Shown here: positions 59,860 through 64,000 of the stretch, piece after piece
Numbering within the stretch: position 1 is the first letter of the stretch
Layout: the number at the start of each line of letters is the position of its first letter
Origin: Lachnospiraceae bacterium oral taxon 096
GTDB lineage: Bacteria; Bacillota; Clostridia; Lachnospirales; Lachnospiraceae
Assembly: GCA_018141845.1 (NCBI GenBank)
Contig: CP073340.1
Coordinates: 1,265,001 to 1,329,000, forward strand
Length of the DNA stretch: 64,000 nt
Reading direction: 5' to 3'
Position numbers and translations under genes: made by a program
The notes under the pieces: generated by a model
Told to the model about the DNA's origin: nothing
Databases searched by the model: none
What the model saw: the letters and a program-made list of their open reading frames with translations, nothing else

Positions 59860-60572
59860 AATGACTCCTTTTCTCCGGTAAGCTCAAGGAAAATCTGCTC
59901 CAAACTCTTACCTGATGATTCAAGATTTGAGAGCTTTCCCTGGTACAGCATTTGACCATGATTTATAATACCTACATAGTCAGCCATTTGTTCTATCTCA
60001 TTGAGCAGATGGCTTGAGATAAGTACAGTCATCTCTTTTTCTTTCGGTAGGGAAGTTATAAGTTTTCTAATCTCCATTATTCCGGCAGGATCAAGGCCGT
60101 TGGTAGGCTCATCCAATATGAGTAATTTTGGATCTCCAAGAAGTGCCATAGCGATACCAAGCCTTTGCTTCATACCAAGTGAATAAGCGGCAAGCTTTTT
60201 ATCTCTTTGTTCATACAGTCTTACTGTTTGCAGAGCTTTTTCTATTTCAGTTTCTTTGACACCTTTTAACTTTGCTATGATTTGCATATTTTCAAGTCCT
60301 GTTAAATGAGGATATCCTCCGGGATTTTCTATAAGACTACCTGTTTGACGAAGCAGATTTAAAAGATTCTTGTTTGAAACTTTTTCACCAAAGAGTTTAA
60401 TCTCTCCTGAGTCTTTTTTTATAAGTCCTAAAATCATTTTCAATGTAGTGCTTTTTCCTGCTCCGTTCGGCCCAAGAAATCCGTATACACAGGATTTCGG
60501 CACACTCATGGATAAGTCATGTACACGATTTTTTTTAGTTAAATTTTTTGTTTCAAGTATTGTATCCGTCAT
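59856..60572 (-). CDS. ABC transporter ATP-binding protein (antimicrobial peptide type)
   Basis: 238 residues: Walker A GPNGAGKSTT, Q-loop region RQTGSLIENPGGYPHLTGLE, a YSLGMKQR signature (LGMKQRL rather than LSGGQ, typical of BcrA/NodI-type), Walker B LLILDEPTNGLDPAG and H-loop SSHLLNEI. It energises the fused permease next to it. It diverges from the response-regulator gene with a 156-bp shared promoter region. Confidence 0.9.
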   Translation of the reverse strand: MTDTILETKNLTKKNRVHDLSMSVPKSCVYGFLGPNGAGKSTTLKMILGLIKKDSGEIKLFGEKVSNKNLLNLLRQTGSLIENPGGYPHLTGLENMQIIAKLKGVKETEIEKALQTVRLYEQRDKKLAAYSLGMKQRLGIAMALLGDPKLLILDEPTNGLDPAGIMEIRKLITSLPKEKEMTVLISSHLLNEIEQMADYVGIINHGQMLYQGKLSNLESSGKSLEQIFLELTGEKESL

Positions 60573-60728
60573 TGTTTTTCTCCTTTTGCTTGATATGTGA
60601 GTATGATAATAACTGAAGATTAAACGAAGATTATCGCTACATTATGATTACCTTAAGAAAAGTATTTTTATATAGCGACTTTACTTAAATAAGATATAAT
60701 AAGAAAACAAAATGATTTAGGAGTATAT
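60573..60728. promoter_or_regulatory. Divergent promoter region
   Basis: 156 bp between the ABC ATPase and the response regulator. A TATAAT (about 60697-60702) faces the regulator gene. AT-rich direct and inverted motifs are present, but I cannot define the regulator's binding site. Confidence 0.45.
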
Positions 60729-61433
60729 ATGGAAAAGAAAGATTGTAAAATCCTGATAATTGATGATGAAACAGAATTGTCAAAGGTTTTAGGAGATATT
60801 TTAAAAAATGACGGATATACAGATATAGAATATGCTAAGAATCTAAAGGAAGGAAGAGAAAGAGTGAATAGTTGTCAGATTCATCTTATTTTACTTGATG
60901 TAATGCTTGGAGACGGCAACGGGTTTGATTTTTATGAGGAATTAAAAAGAGTAGGTATATTTCCAAAACTGCCGGTTATCTTCCTGTCGGCAAGAGATGA
61001 GGATGAAGACAGACTTCACGGTCTTGGACTGGGGGCGGATGACTATATAACAAAGCCCTTCCTCCCGAAAGAATTGTTGCTCCGTATCGGTGCGGTACTT
61101 AGAAGATGTTACTCGCTTGATGAAAACACTTCAGATATTGTTTTAGGTGAAAGTACAGTTTCTATAGAGGGAGGTATTGTAAAAAAGAATGGAAGTATCA
61201 TAACTTTGACAGCTAAAGAACTCGCATTATTTTCAATTCTTTATAGAAATAAGGGTAGGATAGTAACTACAGATATACTTTGTGAAGAGCTTTGGCCGGA
61301 CGGCAGCTTCGGACTTGAAAATTCTTTAATTGTACATATGCGTCATTTAAGAGAAAAGATAGAAAAGGATCCTTCAAAACCGATTTTCTTAAAGACAGTA
61401 AGAGGTCTGGGATATAAGATGGAGAAGATATGA
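60729..61433 (+). CDS. OmpR-family response regulator
   Basis: 234 residues. Receiver domain: KILIIDDETELSKVLGDILK, phospho-acceptor Asp in LILLDVMLGDGNGF, Thr/Ser in IFLSARDED, Lys in DDYITKPFLP. Winged-helix DNA-binding domain: LTAKELALFSILYRNKGRIV, SLIVHMRHLREKIEKDP, KTVRGLGYKM. It overlaps the kinase by 4 bp. By position it should control the divergent ABC transporter. Confidence 0.93.
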   Translation: MEKKDCKILIIDDETELSKVLGDILKNDGYTDIEYAKNLKEGRERVNSCQIHLILLDVMLGDGNGFDFYEELKRVGIFPKLPVIFLSARDEDEDRLHGLGLGADDYITKPFLPKELLLRIGAVLRRCYSLDENTSDIVLGESTVSIEGGIVKKNGSIITLTAKELALFSILYRNKGRIVTTDILCEELWPDGSFGLENSLIVHMRHLREKIEKDPSKPIFLKTVRGLGYKMEKI

Positions 61434-62653
61434 GAAAAAGTTTAGAGAGAAGATTGCAATTTATACTATGGGTACTTGTTTTTGCCATAGCCATATTGTT
61501 TGTGGATTTTATAATCTGTATGGCGGTGATGTACAAAAGCTCATATACAAACTATACAGATGCAAGCGAAATAATGGACAATTTATCATACAATACCAGT
61601 GAGTATGTTTTAAGTGATGAAGAAAGCACACAGTTACAGAAGAATAATGAATTTGCTTTTTTACTGGATAATAACGGGAATATTGTATGGTATGAAAATA
61701 TGCCGGAATCTTTGAAAAAATCAAAGTATACTTTACAGGATGTAGCGAAGTTTACAAGGTATTATCTGGATGACTATCCTGTACGCACTTATATAGTCAG
61801 TGAAGACCGATTGCTGATTGTCGGAAAGTTGAATGTGGATATATGGAAATATACTCTGGAATATGATGCGAATAATGTTTTGACATTCTTAGAAATAACA
61901 CCTGTATTATTTATTTTTAATATCATTTTGTTTATCTTTGTTTCGATAAGGATGTATAAAGCAAGACAAAGAAGAATTGAGGAAGAAAGAGTAGAGTGGA
62001 TTGCCGGAGTTTCTCATGATATCAGGACACCGCTTGCTGTTATTTTAGGCAATACACAAATGATTCCTAAAGAAAGTGATATGGATGAGATAAAAAGAAA
62101 AGCTGAGATTATTGAAAGTCAAGGGCTACGCATCAGAGCATTGGTAGAGAATTTAAATATTACAAGTAAGCTTGATTTCGGTACAAAAAGATTTGAAAAA
62201 AGTAAGATTTGTTTAAGTACACTAATCAGAAAGATTGTAAGTAATGCGATAAATTCACTTGATATTGATGCACAGTCTAAGTATGATTTTGAACTGAATA
62301 TAGAGGATGAGTTGCAAAAATATGAAATTTCATTAAACGAAGAACTTTTTGAAAGAGCCGTTATAAATCTTTTAAACAATGCTTTTCGCCACAATCCTGA
62401 CGGATGCCAAGTATATATAAATCTATATAAAGAAAATAAAAAAATGATTTTGGAGATAGGAGATAGCGGAAGCGGAGTACCGGCTGAAATTTTGCAAAGA
62501 TTGAATCAAAGTTCATATGCCGAGAGCAAAAGCATTGGAAAACATGGACTTGGACTTAAGATAGTTAAGAAAGTAGTGGAGTTTCATAGATGGAAGGTGA
62601 GATTTACTAATGGTGAGAATGCAGGATTTGTTTGCAGGATGGAAATAAAATAA
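61430..62653 (+). CDS. Sensor histidine kinase
   Basis: 407 residues. Two membrane helices (ILWVLVFAIAILFVDFIICM and ITPVLFIFNIILFIFVSI) enclose an external domain of ~120 residues that may sense the ligand. HisKA phospho-acceptor in VSHDIRTPLAVI; ATPase motifs N box NLLNNAFRHNP, G1 DSGSGVP, G2 KHGLGLKIVKKVV. Partner of the preceding regulator. Its stop codon lies in the stem of a shared terminator. Confidence 0.92.
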   Translation: MRKSLERRLQFILWVLVFAIAILFVDFIICMAVMYKSSYTNYTDASEIMDNLSYNTSEYVLSDEESTQLQKNNEFAFLLDNNGNIVWYENMPESLKKSKYTLQDVAKFTRYYLDDYPVRTYIVSEDRLLIVGKLNVDIWKYTLEYDANNVLTFLEITPVLFIFNIILFIFVSIRMYKARQRRIEEERVEWIAGVSHDIRTPLAVILGNTQMIPKESDMDEIKRKAEIIESQGLRIRALVENLNITSKLDFGTKRFEKSKICLSTLIRKIVSNAINSLDIDAQSKYDFELNIEDELQKYEISLNEELFERAVINLLNNAFRHNPDGCQVYINLYKENKKMILEIGDSGSGVPAEILQRLNQSSYAESKSIGKHGLGLKIVKKVVEFHRWKVRFTNGENAGFVCRMEIK

Positions 62654-62672
62654 GAGGGCAAGTACCCTCTTA
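62651..62672. terminator. Bidirectional terminator containing both stop codons
   Basis: TAAGAGGG-CAAGTA-CCCTCTTA. The first TAA ends the kinase; the last TTA is the stop of the minus-strand XRE gene. Short T-runs follow on both sides. Confidence 0.75.
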
Positions 62673-62867
62673 TTCTTCTTCCCAGAATAATTCATCCAAA
62701 GTCTTATCAAGTGTGTGGCAGATGGATAGGCAAAGACGAATTGTGGGATTGTAGTCTCCCTTTTCTATCGCATTTATTGTTTGACGGCTGACACCGACCA
62801 GATCTGCAAGCTGCTGTTGGGAGAGGTCTTTGGCGGCTCTGGCGGATTTTAATTTAAGGTTTTTCAT
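62670..62867 (-). CDS. Small XRE-family regulator
   Basis: 65 residues, a single Cro/CI HTH: SARAAKDLSQQQLADLVGVS, RQTINAIEKGDYNPTIRLCL, ICHTLDKTLDELFWEEE. This short type usually partners a membrane protein gene, as here (9 bp downstream of the DUF gene), and may repress its own operon. Confidence 0.88.
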   Translation of the reverse strand: MKNLKLKSARAAKDLSQQQLADLVGVSRQTINAIEKGDYNPTIRLCLSICHTLDKTLDELFWEEE

Positions 62868-62876
62868 AGTTCCCCC

Positions 62877-63395
62877 TTATTCTTCCTCTTTTTTATATCT
62901 GTCTATTACCAATTTTACCACCAAGTTTAGAATTAAAACAATAAAGGATATAGCCACAATAAGGTTGATACCTTCTCTAAATTGAAGTACTCCGTCCTTA
63001 AACAATGTGTGATCTACGATGGACCTGATCAGGTAGCCGCCATTTAACAAAAATATAAAGATGTAAGCGATAAATTGCTTTTTACAATTATTATTTTTAT
63101 AGATGTAATAAGCATCATGAAAAACAATATAGATGTTGAGTACAATACCTGATATAAAAAGTATGATAAGACTGATAAGTTCATTTGAAACGGGCAATGA
63201 GATCATATCTTTTGTGAATATATGTAAAATTGAAAGTATCATTACAGTGAAGTAAGCGTAAGTATAGCCTCGTCCTCTGACAGCCAACTGCCTTTCATCG
63301 TATCCTTTTTTTGACTCTTTTGAATTGAAAGTCAATACTCCAAATACACCTACAATAAATAAACCAATAAATAAACCAATCCTCAGATCTTCCAT
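62877..63395 (-). CDS. Integral membrane protein with YDERQ motif
   Basis: 172 residues from ATG 63395 (AAGGAG upstream; the frame extends nine codons further without a site). Helices: IGLFIGLFIVGVFGVLTF, AYFTVMILSILHIFT, LISLIILFISGIVLNIYIVF, QFIAYIFIFLLNGGYLI and LIVAISFIVLILNLVVKLVI. The KKGYDERQLAVRGRGY segment after the first helix marks a family commonly paired with small XRE regulators in Firmicutes. Function unknown; possibly a sensor or antitoxin-like partner. Confidence 0.8.
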   Translation of the reverse strand: MEDLRIGLFIGLFIVGVFGVLTFNSKESKKGYDERQLAVRGRGYTYAYFTVMILSILHIFTKDMISLPVSNELISLIILFISGIVLNIYIVFHDAYYIYKNNNCKKQFIAYIFIFLLNGGYLIRSIVDHTLFKDGVLQFREGINLIVAISFIVLILNLVVKLVIDRYKKEEE

Positions 63396-63422
63396 AAAAA
63401 CTCCTTTCAGACAAAATGTCAT

Positions 63423-63560
63423 ATATATATTACATCATCAATATAACTCTGTTATTCCATTATGTCAAGTATATTTTACTTTATGTAAGATCATATACTT
63501 GCTTAAAGTATTTAAAATTGATATAAATATAATGTATCAATATAGAAAGGATCTTTTCTT
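63423..63560. other. Divergent intergenic region
   Basis: AT-rich region between the membrane protein gene and the GH114-like gene. A TATAAT-like box occurs near 63525, with no clear -35 box. No gene seen. Confidence 0.35.
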
Positions 63561-64000
63561 ATGAAGAAATTTAGATTTACTGCTTTAGCTGTCATAGGGT
63601 GTTTTGTTTTTTTCCTTTTTGGCAGAACTTTTTTTGCACAGGAGAAATTTTATAGTGGCAAATCTTATGGTGTATTTATCGGCATGGGTAAAGAAGAGGG
63701 GATGAAACTCAATAATTACGAAGTTCTTGTGCTTGAACCAAGTGAATTTGATAAAGATAATATCAAGAAATTGCATGAGAAGAATAAAAAGATATATGCC
63801 TATCTCAATATAGGATCTTTGGAAAACTATCGCCCATACTATGAGAAGTTTAAAGATAAAGTCTTGGGGAATTATGAGAACTGGGAAGATGAGTACTGGA
63901 TGGATGTGTCCAATAAGGAATGGCAAAATCTAGTTGTAGATGAACTTGGGAAAAATATCTCCTATAAAGGCTTTGACGGATTTTTTATAGATAACTGTGA
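63561..64000 (+). CDS. Secreted GH114-like (endo-alpha-1,4-polygalactosaminidase type) protein, 5' part
   Basis: 146 codons are visible and the frame runs off the window. Signal peptide MKKFRFTALAVIGCFVFFLF with a following GRTFFAQ. The TIM-barrel pattern of GH114/TM1410-like proteins is visible: GVFIGMGKEEGMKLNNYEVL, KIYAYLNIGSLENYRPYYEK, YWMDVSNKEWQNLVVDEL and KGFDGFFIDNC, where the acidic residue after FFID is the expected catalytic site. AAAGG precedes the ATG. It may cleave a galactosaminogalactan-like polysaccharide; the substrate is inferred from family only. Confidence 0.75.
   Translation, partial: MKKFRFTALAVIGCFVFFLFGRTFFAQEKFYSGKSYGVFIGMGKEEGMKLNNYEVLVLEPSEFDKDNIKKLHEKNKKIYAYLNIGSLENYRPYYEKFKDKVLGNYENWEDEYWMDVSNKEWQNLVVDELGKNISYKGFDGFFIDNC

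Noticed and set aside
1..64000. CRISPR array
   Set aside because: No regularly spaced 24-40 bp repeats with unique spacers; the repeats present are single pairs or gene copies.
1..64000. tRNA or rRNA genes
   Set aside because: No cloverleaf-like or rRNA sequence recognised; the integrative element uses the rpsI end rather than a tRNA.

Overview
The window looks like chromosome from a low-GC Clostridia, most likely a Lachnospiraceae-type anaerobe. The only clear core genes are rplM-rpsI (10888-11884), with a consensus promoter and an L13-type leader. Codon use, AGGAGG ribosome sites, Tn1549-like conjugation genes and a class M sirtuin (SirTM) operon fit that group. The genus cannot be read from this sequence. 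Almost everything else is accessory DNA.

Layout. (1) 1-8665: the 3' part of an IS110 transposase, then an AraC regulator and a co-directional transport operon (MptD-type ECF S component, ECF T component, fused two-domain ECF ATPase, two exporter-type ABC half-transporters). It ends in a scar joining a MATE efflux gene start to the tail of an ORF6N-domain gene. (2) 8670-10755: four small genes of unknown role. (3) 10888-11884: rplM-rpsI. (4) 11885-42603: an integrated Tn1549-like conjugative element (ICE copy 1). It sits at the 3' end of rpsI and is bounded by a 50-bp repeat of the last 16 rpsI codons (11835-11884 and 42554-42603). It is badly decayed: truncated antirepressor, virB4, nlpC/P60, topB, LPD/YodL genes, ArdC-like gene and relaxase, with frameshifts, in-frame stops and deletion joints. 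Its cargo is partly intact: arsC, ImmA/XRE, a CadC/CadA metal-efflux pair with a duplicated metal-binding domain, and a four-gene fumarate-reductase-like cluster. Remnants of an AAA/TOPRIM-like pair, MazF and AbiEii are also present. (5) 36144-42079: a nearly intact 5.9-kb mobilizable element (large serine recombinase, MobQ relaxase, RSF1010-like nick site, TnpW) sits inside the ICE tyrosine integrase gene. (6) 42604-47500: the left end of a second ICE copy in tandem, sharing the same internal deletion joints. (7) 47569-53815: a broken permease, an EamA transporter with a His-rich tail, an Rrf2 regulator, a Zn-macrodomain/SirTM operon, and an AbiE toxin-antitoxin pair lying between SirTM and a second SirTM 3' fragment. 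(8) 53833-58269: an McrBC restriction system whose 5' side is disrupted by an IS3-family element. (9) 58348-64000: an ABC transporter with a divergent two-component system, a small XRE regulator with a membrane protein, and the start of a secreted GH114-like protein.

How the genes work together. The ICE is probably immobile by itself: both tyrosine integrases, topB, relaxase and VirB4 are broken. The nested element still has its own recombinase, relaxase and oriT. The best regulatory signal is a TGTAA-N9-TTACA operator found at the rrf2 promoter and again at the macrodomain-SirTM promoter. It suggests that the Rrf2 protein controls reversible ADP-ribosylation. The cadC-cadA-frd-like cluster may couple metal efflux with a flavin/iron-sulfur electron-transfer complex, but that link is inferred from gene order alone.
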